From Acidimicrobiaceae bacterium (GTDB taxonomy: Bacteria; Actinomycetota; Acidimicrobiia; Acidimicrobiales; Aldehydirespiratoraceae), in the NCBI GenBank assembly GCA_026706815.1, contig JAPOYA010000005.1, forward strand, positions 84,996 through 148,995: DNA of 64,000 bases, given 5' to 3'. A model generated the notes under the pieces. It was not told the origin of the DNA and ran no database searches. It saw only the letters and a program-made list of their open reading frames with translations. Positions 23,538-31,956 of this stretch are shown one piece after another. Both the position numbers and the translations under genes were made by a program. Position 1 is the first letter of the stretch. Each line of letters opens with the position of its first letter.

Positions 23538-24727
23538 CGGGCTCCGGGCGCGTCTGGGCTGTTGTGGCCGGGGGCGGAACCGGCGGCCACGTTGTTCCGG
23601 GACTCGCCATTGCCGAGGAGATAGCGTCGCGTTGCAAGCGCAAGGACGCCGTCCACTACGTGGGCAGTCGCCGCGGAATCGAAACCAGGATCGTGCCCGA
23701 GGCAGGGTTCGCCTTGACCGCTCTGCGGGGGCGCGGTATCGCTCGCAAACTCACGCTGCGCAACGTGGGCGCCGTGGTGGGACTCTGTGCGGCCATCCTG
23801 GAGGCTGTCGTCCGAATGGCTCGATGGCGTCCGGCAGTGGTGGTCGGCGTCGGCGGCTTCGCCTCGGTTCCCGCGGTGGTCGCCGCGGTTGTTTGGCGGG
23901 TGCCTGTGGTGGTCGCCGAGCAGAACGCAGTGCCGAGTGCGGCCAATCGGCTGGGTGCGAGGTTCGCGGAGGCCGCAGCGGTGCCCTTCCCGGAAGTCGA
24001 CCTGCCCAGAGCGGTGTGGACGGGCAGCCCGGTGCGCTCCGAGGTGGGTGAAATCGACCGGTCTGCCCAGAGGGACGCAGCGTGTCGACGGCTCGACGTC
24101 GACCCGAGCCGCAAGCTGCTGTGCGTGTTCGGCGGATCACTGGGGGCGCGCAGAATCAATGAATCACTTCTTGCGGCGCTTGGGGAGTGGCGAGATCGCG
24201 GCGATCTGGCCATCCGCCATATCACCGGTGAGCGCGACTACGCCGAGCTCAAGGCCAGGGTGGCTGCGCGCTCCGCGCCCGGGGCCGGCCCGTCTGTGAA
24301 GAGCAATGAGGCTCTGGGCGCCGACGATGACCTGGTCCTGCAACTGGTTGAGTTTGAGCACGACATGGCTTCGGTATATGCAGCGAGCGATCTTGTCCTG
24401 TGCCGGGCTGGAGCGAGCACAGTCGCGGAACTGGCCGTCGCGGGGGTGCCGGCGATCCTTGTTCCGCTTCCCGGCGCGCCGGGCGATCACCAGACGGCGA
24501 ACGCGCGCACTCTCGCGCAAAGCGATGCTGCGAGGGTGGTGCCCGACAGCGAACTCGATGGCGAGAGGCTTCGCTCAGAGGTCGATGCGCTGCTCGGCGA
24601 CGAACGGCGTCTAGCCTTGATGTCTGCTGCGGCCAAGGCACAAGGACGGCCCGACGCCGCGGAAGCTGTTGTCGATCTGCTTGAGCGCTGCGCCAAGCGC
24701 CCTCTTGAGAAGCCGTGTGAGCCATGA
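23534..24727 (+). CDS. murG: UDP-GlcNAc:lipid I GlcNAc transferase MurG
   Basis: This 397-residue GT28 glycosyltransferase converts lipid I to lipid II at the cytoplasmic membrane face. The N-terminal GGGTGGHVVPGLAIAEE is the lipid-acceptor glycine loop. GVGGFASVPAVVAA, EQNAVPSAANRLG and FGGSLGARRINE follow, and the nucleotide-sugar site is RAGASTVAELAVAGVPAILVPLPGAPGDHQTANA. A 20-residue insertion (about residue 250) between the tenth strand and the sugar-binding loop makes it slightly longer than usual. Both ends overlap neighbours by 4 nt. Confidence 0.95.
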   Translation: MTGSGRVWAVVAGGGTGGHVVPGLAIAEEIASRCKRKDAVHYVGSRRGIETRIVPEAGFALTALRGRGIARKLTLRNVGAVVGLCAAILEAVVRMARWRPAVVVGVGGFASVPAVVAAVVWRVPVVVAEQNAVPSAANRLGARFAEAAAVPFPEVDLPRAVWTGSPVRSEVGEIDRSAQRDAACRRLDVDPSRKLLCVFGGSLGARRINESLLAALGEWRDRGDLAIRHITGERDYAELKARVAARSAPGAGPSVKSNEALGADDDLVLQLVEFEHDMASVYAASDLVLCRAGASTVAELAVAGVPAILVPLPGAPGDHQTANARTLAQSDAARVVPDSELDGERLRSEVDALLGDERRLALMSAAAKAQGRPDAAEAVVDLLERCAKRPLEKPCEP

Positions 24728-26121
24728 CAGTCGATCTCAGTGCTCCGAGGCGGATCCACCTGATAGGCGCGGGTGGCGCGGGCATGGGCGCGATAGCCTC
24801 CGTGCTTGCAGTGATGGGCCATGAAGTGTCCGGAAGCGACCTCAAAGAAGGCCTCATAGTTGAACGTCTCCGGGCCGAGGGCATTGCTGTGGAGATCGGC
24901 CACAGAGCCGAGAACGTTGCCGGGGCCGAGCTTGTGGCTGTCAGCAGTGCGATCCCAGACCACAACCCCGAACTGATCGCGGCCCGTCGGCTGGGAATAG
25001 AGGTGCTGCGGAGAATGGACTTGTTGCCGGCCGTCTCCAAGCAGAGACGAACCGTCGCCGTTGCCGGCACGCACGGGAAGACGACGACCAGTTCAATGCT
25101 GTCGATGGTTCTCGCCGAAGCCGGGCTTCGGCCGTCGTTCATCATCGGCGGAGACATCAACGAGATCGGCTCAGGCGCCGTCTGGGGCGCCGGCGAGTGG
25201 ATGGTTGTTGAAGCCGATGAATCCGACCGCACCTTTCTGTCGCTGGCTCCCGAGATAGCCGTCGTCACCAATATCGAGCCGGACCATCTTGAAGCCTATG
25301 GAGGAGAGCCCTCCACGCTCCGGGCTGCTTTCGCCGAGTTCGGAGAGGGGGCGGAGAACTGTGTCATGTGCGCGGACGACCCTGAAGCCCTCGCGCTGGC
25401 GCGACAGTTGGGCGCGGTGACCTACGGGACGACTTCTGGGGCGGACTATCAGCTCGTAAAGATCGCGAGGAGCCGAGCCTCTGTCTCTTTTTCGTTGAAG
25501 CATCGCGGCGGGGATGTGGTCAGTGTCGACCTGCCGACGCCGGGACTCCACAATGCGCTGAACGCGGCTGCTGCCGTTGTGGTCGCGCTCCGGATCGGCG
25601 CGCCGGCTGATGCCGCAAGTCGTGCTTTGTCGCAATTCGGAGGCGTCGCACGTCGCTACGAATTTCGGGGGGAAGCCTCGGGAGTAGCGTTTGTCGACGA
25701 CTATGCGCACCTGCCGGCGGAGGTCCAGGCTGCCTTGAGCGCAGCCGAAGACGGCGACTGGAAGCGGATCGTGGCCGTGTTCCAACCCCATCGTTACAGT
25801 CGGATCGCCACACTGGGCCAGGACTTCGCAGATGCTTTCGCGCAAGCCGATGAGGTTGTCGTGACAGACATTTACCCTGCCGGCGAGACTCCGCGCCCGG
25901 GAGTCACCGGAAAGCTGGTGGTGGACGCCGTCTTGAGCGCCCATCCCCAGGCCCGTGTCACCTATGAGCCGCGCCTCGGCGATCTCGCGGAACTGCTCGC
26001 CGAACGCCTCAGGCCCGGTGATCTCTGCCTGACTCTCGGCGCGGGGGATTTGACCAGCGTTCCCGACGCCGTTCTCGAACGGCTGAAGTCCGCGACGGCG
26101 CAGTCTGAGGCAGGGCGATGA
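24724..26121 (+). CDS. murC: UDP-MurNAc--L-alanine ligase MurC
   Basis: This 465-residue enzyme ligates L-Ala to UDP-MurNAc, the first step of stem-peptide synthesis. The motifs are an N-terminal GAGGAGMGAIASVL nucleotide fold, GTHGKTTTSS with Lys119, EADESDRTFL, NIEPDHLEAYGG and the C-terminal FVDDYAHLPAEV and FQPHRYSR. The start overlaps the murG stop by ATGA and its own stop is overlapped by murB, so the dcw genes here form one uninterrupted coupled reading block from mraZ to ftsQ, apart from the murD/ftsW junction. Confidence 0.96.
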   Translation: MTVDLSAPRRIHLIGAGGAGMGAIASVLAVMGHEVSGSDLKEGLIVERLRAEGIAVEIGHRAENVAGAELVAVSSAIPDHNPELIAARRLGIEVLRRMDLLPAVSKQRRTVAVAGTHGKTTTSSMLSMVLAEAGLRPSFIIGGDINEIGSGAVWGAGEWMVVEADESDRTFLSLAPEIAVVTNIEPDHLEAYGGEPSTLRAAFAEFGEGAENCVMCADDPEALALARQLGAVTYGTTSGADYQLVKIARSRASVSFSLKHRGGDVVSVDLPTPGLHNALNAAAAVVVALRIGAPADAASRALSQFGGVARRYEFRGEASGVAFVDDYAHLPAEVQAALSAAEDGDWKRIVAVFQPHRYSRIATLGQDFADAFAQADEVVVTDIYPAGETPRPGVTGKLVVDAVLSAHPQARVTYEPRLGDLAELLAERLRPGDLCLTLGAGDLTSVPDAVLERLKSATAQSEAGR

Positions 26122-27104
26122 GCAATCCCGCCGATTCGAGCAGCCTGAGTGTCGCAGCGGAAGCGCTGCGGTCGAGTCGGCTGTCGCAGAAGACCCGGTT
26201 CGACGCTCCGCTCGGTCCTCTGACCAGCTATCGCGTCGGGGGTTGTGCGGCGGCGCTCGTGACTGTCGATAGCCGCAACGACGTGTCGGCGCTCTGTGAG
26301 GTGCTCGCGGGAGCAGAGGGAGGCTCCGATGTTGCGCTTTCGGTCGTCGGCCGAGGATCCAACCTGTTGGTCAGCGACGATGGATTCGCTGGGATCGCCA
26401 TAGTGCTCGGACGAGGCTTCGCTGAGATCAGCGTTCGGGACGAGGCCGTTGTCGCCGGCGCCGCTGCCAAGTTGCCGGTTGTCGCCCGCGCTTCGGTCGG
26501 CGCCGGGCTTGCGGGGTTTGAGTGGGCTGTGGGAGTTCCGGGATCGGTGGGCGGCGCGGTGCGGATGAACGCCGGCGGACACGGCGCCGAGATCAAGGAC
26601 TCTCTGGCTTCCGCTCGACTGGTCGACCTCCGCACCGGCGAGCATGTGTGGCGCTCGAACAAGGATCTGGAGTTCGGCTATCGCAGTTCGTCGGTGCGTG
26701 CAACGGAACTCGTGCTCGAGGCCCGCTTCGAGTTGGCCCCCGGTGATTCGGCTGCCGGAAAGGCCCGGTTGCTTGAGATCGTGCAGTGGCGGCGGGCCAA
26801 CCAGCCCGGGGGCCAGAACGCGGGTTCGGTTTTCGCCAACCCCGATGGCTGCAGCGCCGGCAGGCTCATTGAGTCGGTCGGCGCCAAGGGTTTGCGGATC
26901 GGCACTGCTGAGGTGTCTGCGAAGCACGCAAACTTCATCCAAGCCGATGAGAACGGACGAGCGGCGGACATTTTGTCGCTGATGAAAGAGATCCAAAGGC
27001 TCGTGTTCGAGGGGCACGGTATAGAGCTCGTGTTCGAGACTCGGCTGTTGGGCTTCGATGGCGTGTTTGACAGCGCTTTTGGCGTCCACCCCGAAAGCCG
27101 ATGA
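26118..27104 (+). CDS. murB: UDP-N-acetylenolpyruvoylglucosamine reductase MurB
   Basis: This 328-residue FAD enzyme reduces enolpyruvyl-UDP-GlcNAc to UDP-MurNAc with NADPH. FAD-binding motifs are TSYRVGGCAAALV, GRGSNLLVSDDGF and WAVGVPGSVGGAVRMNAG. Catalytic Ser237 is in NAGSVFANP, followed by IESVGAKGLRIGTAEVSAKHANFI and a C-terminal Glu. Placement after murC and before ftsQ matches other Gram-positive clusters. It overlaps both neighbours by ATGA. Confidence 0.95.
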   Translation: MSNPADSSSLSVAAEALRSSRLSQKTRFDAPLGPLTSYRVGGCAAALVTVDSRNDVSALCEVLAGAEGGSDVALSVVGRGSNLLVSDDGFAGIAIVLGRGFAEISVRDEAVVAGAAAKLPVVARASVGAGLAGFEWAVGVPGSVGGAVRMNAGGHGAEIKDSLASARLVDLRTGEHVWRSNKDLEFGYRSSSVRATELVLEARFELAPGDSAAGKARLLEIVQWRRANQPGGQNAGSVFANPDGCSAGRLIESVGAKGLRIGTAEVSAKHANFIQADENGRAADILSLMKEIQRLVFEGHGIELVFETRLLGFDGVFDSAFGVHPESR

Positions 27105-27910
27105 CGACAGCAGCCGACATCGATCCTCGACTCCGTGCCCGACGCGGCGCGGTGCGCCGCGCGGAGGGCCGGCGTCGGCTCCGCTTCATCCTGATCGGCC
27201 TGGCGATTCTGGGGCTGATCTTCTGTGGTTGGGCTGCGTTGCGCTCGCCGCTGCTCGATCTCGATCACGTCGAGATCACGGGGCTGGGCCCCTCCCGTCT
27301 CGCAGAGGCAGAACAGATCATCGGGCTTGAGAGGGGCACTCCGCTCAACGACATCGAGATCGGCCCGATCAAAGCTGGTCTTGAAGCGCTCCCGTGGGTG
27401 CTGCGAGCGGACGTCGAGAAGTCCTGGCCCGGCACAGTGAGCATTGAAGTGGTCCAGAGAGTCGCAGTCGCGCAACTCGCCAAAGAAGATGGCCGGGTCG
27501 CGGTGGTTGATGCGAGCGGGACGATAATGGCCGAGGGCAGCTCGGGGTACGAAGAGTTGCCGAGGATCTCCCTTGAGGCCGGCGCCGCGCTGGGAGAGGT
27601 CGAGCCGCAGTCGCTGCCGGGACTCGCGTTGATCGCGACCCTGCCCGACGACCTTCTCCAGTGGGTTGAATCGGTCACCTACAGCCCGGGCGCGTCCCCG
27701 GAGGCCAGGGGGGTGGTCGGATTGGATCTGGTCGGCGAGGCGCAGGCGCACCTCGGCGAGGCGACTCTTCTGAGCGACAAGGTCCAGGCCCTGAGAACCG
27801 TCTTGAACGGGGTCGATCTCACCTGCGTTCGGGTGATCGATGTGGCAGTCCCCGATTTTCCGACCATCCGACGCGACCCCGTGTGCAGCGCGTGGGCGCA
27901 AATCAACTGA
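27101..27910 (+). CDS. ftsQ: Cell-division protein FtsQ/DivIB
   Basis: This 269-residue bitopic divisome protein has a basic cytoplasmic tail, one transmembrane helix (about 28-46) and an external POTRA domain starting LLDLDHVEITGLG and including ALPWVLRADVEKSWPGTVSIEVVQR, followed by the beta domain. FtsQ recruits FtsL/FtsB and the FtsWI synthase. Only the POTRA core is well conserved, but position between murB and ftsZ removes doubt. The gene is followed by a 109-bp gap with the ftsZ promoter. No ftsA is present, as is usual in actinobacteria. Confidence 0.93.
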   Translation: MTTAADIDPRLRARRGAVRRAEGRRRLRFILIGLAILGLIFCGWAALRSPLLDLDHVEITGLGPSRLAEAEQIIGLERGTPLNDIEIGPIKAGLEALPWVLRADVEKSWPGTVSIEVVQRVAVAQLAKEDGRVAVVDASGTIMAEGSSGYEELPRISLEAGAALGEVEPQSLPGLALIATLPDDLLQWVESVTYSPGASPEARGVVGLDLVGEAQAHLGEATLLSDKVQALRTVLNGVDLTCVRVIDVAVPDFPTIRRDPVCSAWAQIN

Positions 27911-27951
27911 CCGTCCGCGGATATAGCCGCGCACTCGTATACCGTCATCGG

Positions 27952-28010
27952 TTGACCAGTACCTGTTCGGTGCGATATCCGATTCAAGTTTTTCGATTCA
28001 AGTCTGAGGA
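27952..28010 (+). promoter_or_regulatory. ftsZ upstream region: promoter, direct repeat and ribosome-binding site
   Basis: A -35-like TTGACC (27952-27957) is followed about 17-18 nt later by atatcc/tatccg. Downstream the 10-mer cgattcaagt occurs twice (27980-27989 and 27994-28003, period 14), and GAGGA (28006-28010) is the ribosome-binding site 9 nt before ftsZ. The repeat is a candidate regulator site, and -10 assignment is uncertain. Confidence 0.42.
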
Positions 28011-28019
28011 CCACAAGCG

Positions 28020-29123
28020 ATGTCTCATCCGCAAAACTATCTCGCTGTCATCAAGGTCATAGGCGTCGGCGGCGGCGGCGTCAATGCCGTCAACCGGATG
28101 ATCGATGCTGGGCTGAAAGGCGTCGAGTTCATTGCCGCCAACACTGACGCGCAGGCGTTGTTGATGAGCGATGCCGACGAGAAGATCGATATCGGCCGCG
28201 ACCTGACCCGCGGCCTCGGCGCCGGCAGCGACCCGGAAGTGGGGCGCTTGGCCGCAGAAGCCCACCTTGACGAGGTGCGCGAGTCGATTCGCGGCGCTGA
28301 CATGGTGTTCATTACCGCAGGCAAGGGGGGCGGCACGGGGACAGGAGCCGCGCCTGTGATCGCAGAGCTCGCCAAATCGGAGGGGGCGCTGACGATCGGC
28401 GTCGTCACTCGTCCCTTCGCCTTCGAGGGGCGCCGTCGATCGGTTCAAGCCGAAACCGGAATTCAAAAGCTCAAGGAGAAGGTGGACACGCTGATCGTCA
28501 TCCCCAACGATCGCCTGCTGACCGTGTCCGACACGAACACCTCGGTTCTCAACGCGTTCAAAATGGCAGATGAGATCCTGCTGCAAGGTGTTCAGGGCAT
28601 CACCACCTTGATCACGACCCCAGGCCTGATCAACACCGACTTTGCCGATGTGCGAACCATCATGACCGATGCAGGCAGTGCTCTGATGGGGATCGGCCGG
28701 GGGACCGGCGAGGGCAGGGCTGTCGCGGCCGCGCGCGACGCCGTTTCAAGTCCGCTTCTAGAGGCCTCGATCGAGAATGCCCGCGGCATCCTGCTCAATA
28801 TCAGCGGTGGTGCTGACTTGGGCCTGCTCGAAGTCAACGAGGCGGCAGAGATCATTCACGCAGTCGCCCATCAGGACGCCAACATCATCTTCGGAACGGT
28901 TGTCGACGATGAGATGGGCGACGACGTCCGAGTCACGGTCATCGCCGCTGGATTCGACCGCTGGGATGATTCACGTCCGGCTCCCCGGCAGGCGCCTGCA
29001 CACGACGATCCCCTCGTTTCGCAACCGACCGGCGACGTTCCGATAGCGGATGTCTTCGCCTCGTTCGGCGACGATGACCTCGACCTCGGCGACGAATTCG
29101 ACGTTCCGTCCTTCTTGAGGTAG
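28020..29123 (+). CDS. ftsZ: Cell-division GTPase FtsZ
   Basis: This 367-residue tubulin homologue forms the Z ring. The G-box loops [14 protein letters not shown] and GGGTGTG (103-109) and the T7-loop region with [11 protein letters not shown] are intact. A short acidic linker leads to the conserved C-terminal peptide ending [10 protein letters not shown], the docking site for SepF. With ftsA absent, SepF (encoded 850 bp downstream) is the likely membrane anchor. It has its own promoter region and a GAGGA ribosome-binding site. Confidence 0.97.
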   Translation: MSHPQNYLAVIKVIGVGGGGVNAVNRMIDAGLKGVEFIAANTDAQALLMSDADEKIDIGRDLTRGLGAGSDPEVGRLAAEAHLDEVRESIRGADMVFITAGKGGGTGTGAAPVIAELAKSEGALTIGVVTRPFAFEGRRRSVQAETGIQKLKEKVDTLIVIPNDRLLTVSDTNTSVLNAFKMADEILLQGVQGITTLITTPGLINTDFADVRTIMTDAGSALMGIGRGTGEGRAVAAARDAVSSPLLEASIENARGILLNISGGADLGLLEVNEAAEIIHAVAHQDANIIFGTVVDDEMGDDVRVTVIAAGFDRWDDSRPAPRQAPAHDDPLVSQPTGDVPIADVFASFGDDDLDLGDEFDVPSFLR

Positions 29124-29135
29124 CAGAGGCGGCGC

Positions 29136-29852
29136 GTGATTGAGCGCTCCCTTCCCGCCGGCATGGCTGGAGGAGATACCGCGGACGCCGCTTTCATTGC
29201 CGGCCGCCTGTTGCAGGTGCGCGAGCGCCTCTCGGCGGTGAACGGCGAGGGCGTACGAGTTGTGGCAGTTACCAAGGCCCATGCCGCGGACGTCGTTGCA
29301 GCCGCTATCGATGCTGGTTGCACCGATATCGGCGAAAGCTACGCACAGGAGTTGTTGCACAAGAATCGGGAGTTGTTGGCGGACTGCCAGAATCGTCCCC
29401 AGGTGCATTTCGTCGGAGGCCTGCAACGGAACAAGATCCGAAAGCTGGCTTCCATTGTCGACGTGTGGCAGTCCGTGGACCGTCTCGACCTCGGCGAGGA
29501 ACTGGCAAGGCGATCTCCCCGAGCTCGGGTGATGGTGCAGGTCGACCTCTCAGGTGAGCAGGCCAAACGAGGATGCCCCGCGGAGAAGGTCCCCGACCTG
29601 GTCGCACGATTTGCCGACCTTGGACTCGACGTGGTCGGGCTGATGGGCATTGGACCGACAGGGGCGCCGGAGAAGGCCCGGCCGGGTTTTGCAATGCTCC
29701 GCGGGTTGGTGGATCGGCTAGGCCTTTCGGAGTGCTCGATGGGAATGACCGCAGACTTGGAGATCGCGGTGCAAGAGGGCTCGACAATGGTTCGGGTAGG
29801 GACGTGTCTGTTCGGCCCGCGGCCTTCAAGACGGCGGAAGATCGAGCAATGA
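29136..29852 (+). CDS. yggS: PLP homeostasis protein YggS/PROSC family
   Basis: This 238-residue single-domain TIM-barrel protein binds pyridoxal phosphate through Lys47 in VVAVTKAH. HFVGGLQRNKIR, QVDLSGEQAKRGC, GLMGIGP, the MGMTADLEIAVQEGSTMVRVG segment and LFGPR are family motifs. It balances free PLP and has no known catalytic reaction. Location between ftsZ and sepF is typical of Gram-positive bacteria. The GTG start has GAGG 6 nt upstream. Its last codons and stop sit in a perfect 11-bp tandem repeat. Confidence 0.93.
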   Translation: MIERSLPAGMAGGDTADAAFIAGRLLQVRERLSAVNGEGVRVVAVTKAHAADVVAAAIDAGCTDIGESYAQELLHKNRELLADCQNRPQVHFVGGLQRNKIRKLASIVDVWQSVDRLDLGEELARRSPRARVMVQVDLSGEQAKRGCPAEKVPDLVARFADLGLDVVGLMGIGPTGAPEKARPGFAMLRGLVDRLGLSECSMGMTADLEIAVQEGSTMVRVGTCLFGPRPSRRRKIEQ

Positions 29853-29867
29853 AGAGGCAATGAAGAG
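29846..29867. repeat. Perfect 11-bp tandem repeat at the yggS stop
   Basis: gcaatgaagag occurs at 29846-29856 and 29857-29867. Each copy contains an ATGA, and the first provides the yggS stop. Confidence 0.95.
29849..29863 (+). other. Relay minigene 1 between yggS and sepF
   Basis: ATG 29849 overlaps the yggS stop. The frame reads MKRQ and its TGA overlaps the next ATG at 29860. Confidence 0.35.
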
Positions 29868-29970
29868 TCGGTTGCCCGCCGGCTTGGGCATCGCGGGAGC
29901 GCTTTATCAGTTGTGGTTGCCCATCGGCGGTCGTCGTAGCGCTACATTTGGACCTGAAGGCAGGTGTTGA
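29860..29970 (+). other. Relay minigene 2 (36 codons) between yggS and sepF
   Basis: ATG 29860 overlaps the stop of the previous minigene. It encodes a 36-residue basic peptide (MKSRLPAGLGIAG and onward) and its TGA (29968-29970) overlaps an in-frame sepF TTG at 29967. It could be a true micropeptide or only a coupling frame. Confidence 0.35.
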
Positions 29971-29972
29971 GC

Positions 29973-30569
29973 ATGTTGAAAAAAGCACTGTTTTATCTTG
30001 GGCTCGGATCAGACGAGGAATACGAGCATTACGACGATCGGGTGACGGGTGGCGCGTTTCAGCCTGGAGCGGAGGCGGTCCCCACCGCCGCGACGGCAAG
30101 ACACGACTTGAGGCAGGGTCCTGGCAGCACAACGGTGCGCCCGATCATGCCCTCGGATTCTATGGACCAGCCCGTGCGCCCGGTGGCTCCGGTCGATCCT
30201 GCGCATGCCGGGGCGGACGCGGATGGGCGGGCTCGATCAGCGGCCGCCGGAGTATCCGCAGTTCGGATCGTCGATGACCCCCCGACCAGGCCATCGACCA
30301 CGAACCCTCATTCAGCTTCCCCGACGGTCTTCGAAGAGGCGCCTCGGATAGGTGAGCGCTTGAAGGCAGGCCAGCCTGTGATCATGAACTTGCAGAACGC
30401 TGACCGGAATACTCGACGTCGGCTTCTCGACTTCGCGAGCGGAGCTTGCTACGCCCTTGAAGCAAGGATGGAACGGGTTGCCGAGCAGGTGTTTCTCATA
30501 ACGCCGCCCGAGCCGAGGGCGCGGCCTGCCTCCGAGTCCTCCCCCGAGGACGAGAGCTACAACCTCTGA
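29973..30569 (+). CDS. sepF: Z-ring membrane anchor SepF
   Basis: This 198-residue protein has an N-terminal amphipathic membrane-binding helix MLKKALFYLGLG, a long disordered acidic and Pro-rich linker, and a C-terminal SepF domain (about 110-180). That domain includes PRIGERLKAGQPVIMNLQN, RRRLLDFASGACYALEARMERV and VFLITPP. It polymerises and tethers FtsZ in bacteria without FtsA. I placed the start at ATG 29973, 9 nt after AAGGCAGG. In-frame TTG 29967 and GTG 29964 are alternatives, the former overlapping the upstream minigene stop. Confidence 0.92.
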   Translation: MLKKALFYLGLGSDEEYEHYDDRVTGGAFQPGAEAVPTAATARHDLRQGPGSTTVRPIMPSDSMDQPVRPVAPVDPAHAGADADGRARSAAAGVSAVRIVDDPPTRPSTTNPHSASPTVFEEAPRIGERLKAGQPVIMNLQNADRNTRRRLLDFASGACYALEARMERVAEQVFLITPPEPRARPASESSPEDESYNL

Positions 30570-30683
30570 CAGCCGACCCTGACAGAATGCCTGCGAACCA
30601 GAGGCTGTGCTCCTTGGCCGTGCATGCGCTTCAGGGCGCCGAGGCTGCAGGGCAGCGTCCCCGATTCGAGGATTCACCTGTTC

Positions 30684-30696
30684 TACAATTCCGAGC
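30684..30696 (+). promoter_or_regulatory. Leaderless -10 element for divIVA
   Basis: TACAAT (30684-30689, 5 of 6 consensus) lies 7 nt before the ATG at 30697 with no ribosome-binding site, predicting a transcript that starts at the start codon. Confidence 0.5.
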
Positions 30697-31875
30697 ATGG
30701 ACGATTTGTCTTCCCTTTCTTCCCTTCTGCAGGTCAGGTTCCGCGAGAGTTGGCGGGGCTACGACCCCGATGAGGTGGACGCCTATGTCGACCGGGTCAA
30801 CAAAGCGATAGCGCAGGCGCAAGAAGAACTGGCCGCTCTCACCGGGCAGGCCGGGGCAGGCGAGCCCGGATCAAGCGACCGCAGCGATTCCGAGGTTGAG
30901 ACTTCGGAGGCCGGCGTCGAACAGACGACTGAAGGGCTTGCCCGAACTCTCGCTTCAGCCCAAGACGCTGCCGACGAGCTGATTGCCGAAGCTCGCGGAC
31001 AAGCCGAGCAGATCGTCACTGCGGCCGAGAGCCAGGCCGAGGCCGCAATCGCCGGCGGGCATGCTGAAGCAGCACGGGTTCGGAGCGAAGCCGATGAGTA
31101 TGCCGAGTCGATCCATGCCAACGCCGAGAAGCTCGCAGAAGAGCGAGAAGCCGCGGCGGCGGCTGAAGAGCGGAGAAAGCACGCTTCCGAGATCGCTGAA
31201 CTGGCCGCGCGACGGGCCCTGCTCGCAGAGGATCTCAAGCTTCTCGAGCGGCACGTTGATGAACAGCGCCGACAGATCGAGAGGTCGTTGTCGAAGTTGA
31301 CCGATCTCGTCATGTCGCCGGACGCCTTCCGAATTGAATCTGCGCCGTCCACTGAAGTCGCTGAATCCCAGCCTGGCGGTGACGGGCGGGACGAGCCGGA
31401 CGTCCTTGAGCCGGACCTCCTTGAGTCCGAGGACGGATCAGACCGCAGTGCCGACACCGCAACTGATGGTGCTGTCGGGCTGGACGCGGCGAGCGTGTTT
31501 GGTGATGAGATCGACTCGCCACCCCTTGACGAACCGCTAGAGATTGCAGGCGAAGACTCAGTTCCCCCGACCGATTCCGCAAACGGCCGGCCACGGTTCG
31601 TGACGGCCGCTGATTTGGAAGGACAGCGGTTGATCGACGGGCCGACCGTACACGACGAGCAGATTGACAGCGGTCCGGCCATGTCTCAGCTGTTCGACGG
31701 GGAAGAGCTTCCGCAAGCGGTCGCAGCCGGGCGCGCAGAGGAGCCGTTCCTGGCTCAACTTCGAGAAGCGGCTTCTCGAGACAGCATGCGAATAGACAGC
31801 GATGACGCCCTGTCGGCATTCTTCAATCAGGATGAGGACCAGAGGAGGTCTCCTTGGTTCTTGGGCGGTCGCTGA
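30697..31875 (+). CDS. divIVA: DivIVA/Wag31-like coiled-coil growth protein
   Basis: This 392-residue protein starts with a DivIVA-type membrane-curvature domain (VRFRESWRGYDPDEVDAYVDRVNKAI, about 13-38). A long Ala/Glu-rich coiled coil (about 85-215) follows and then an acidic, low-complexity C-terminal half. DivIVA homologues mark poles or septa and recruit wall synthesis. Position next to sepF fits. The first-domain QxRFRxxxxGYDxxEVD pattern is close to actinobacterial family members. The ATG at 30697 is chosen because a TACAAT element ends 7 nt before it, whereas earlier in-frame starts lie within the region upstream of the promoter. Confidence 0.85.
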   Translation: MDDLSSLSSLLQVRFRESWRGYDPDEVDAYVDRVNKAIAQAQEELAALTGQAGAGEPGSSDRSDSEVETSEAGVEQTTEGLARTLASAQDAADELIAEARGQAEQIVTAAESQAEAAIAGGHAEAARVRSEADEYAESIHANAEKLAEEREAAAAAEERRKHASEIAELAARRALLAEDLKLLERHVDEQRRQIERSLSKLTDLVMSPDAFRIESAPSTEVAESQPGGDGRDEPDVLEPDLLESEDGSDRSADTATDGAVGLDAASVFGDEIDSPPLDEPLEIAGEDSVPPTDSANGRPRFVTAADLEGQRLIDGPTVHDEQIDSGPAMSQLFDGEELPQAVAAGRAEEPFLAQLREAASRDSMRIDSDDALSAFFNQDEDQRRSPWFLGGR

Positions 31876-31956
31876 TCTCGTCAACCCGCGGATCCGCTAA
31901 ACTGCGGCCTGACTGAGGCGGGCATGCGTCGGTCACAGGTGTGAAGGACCGGCAGT

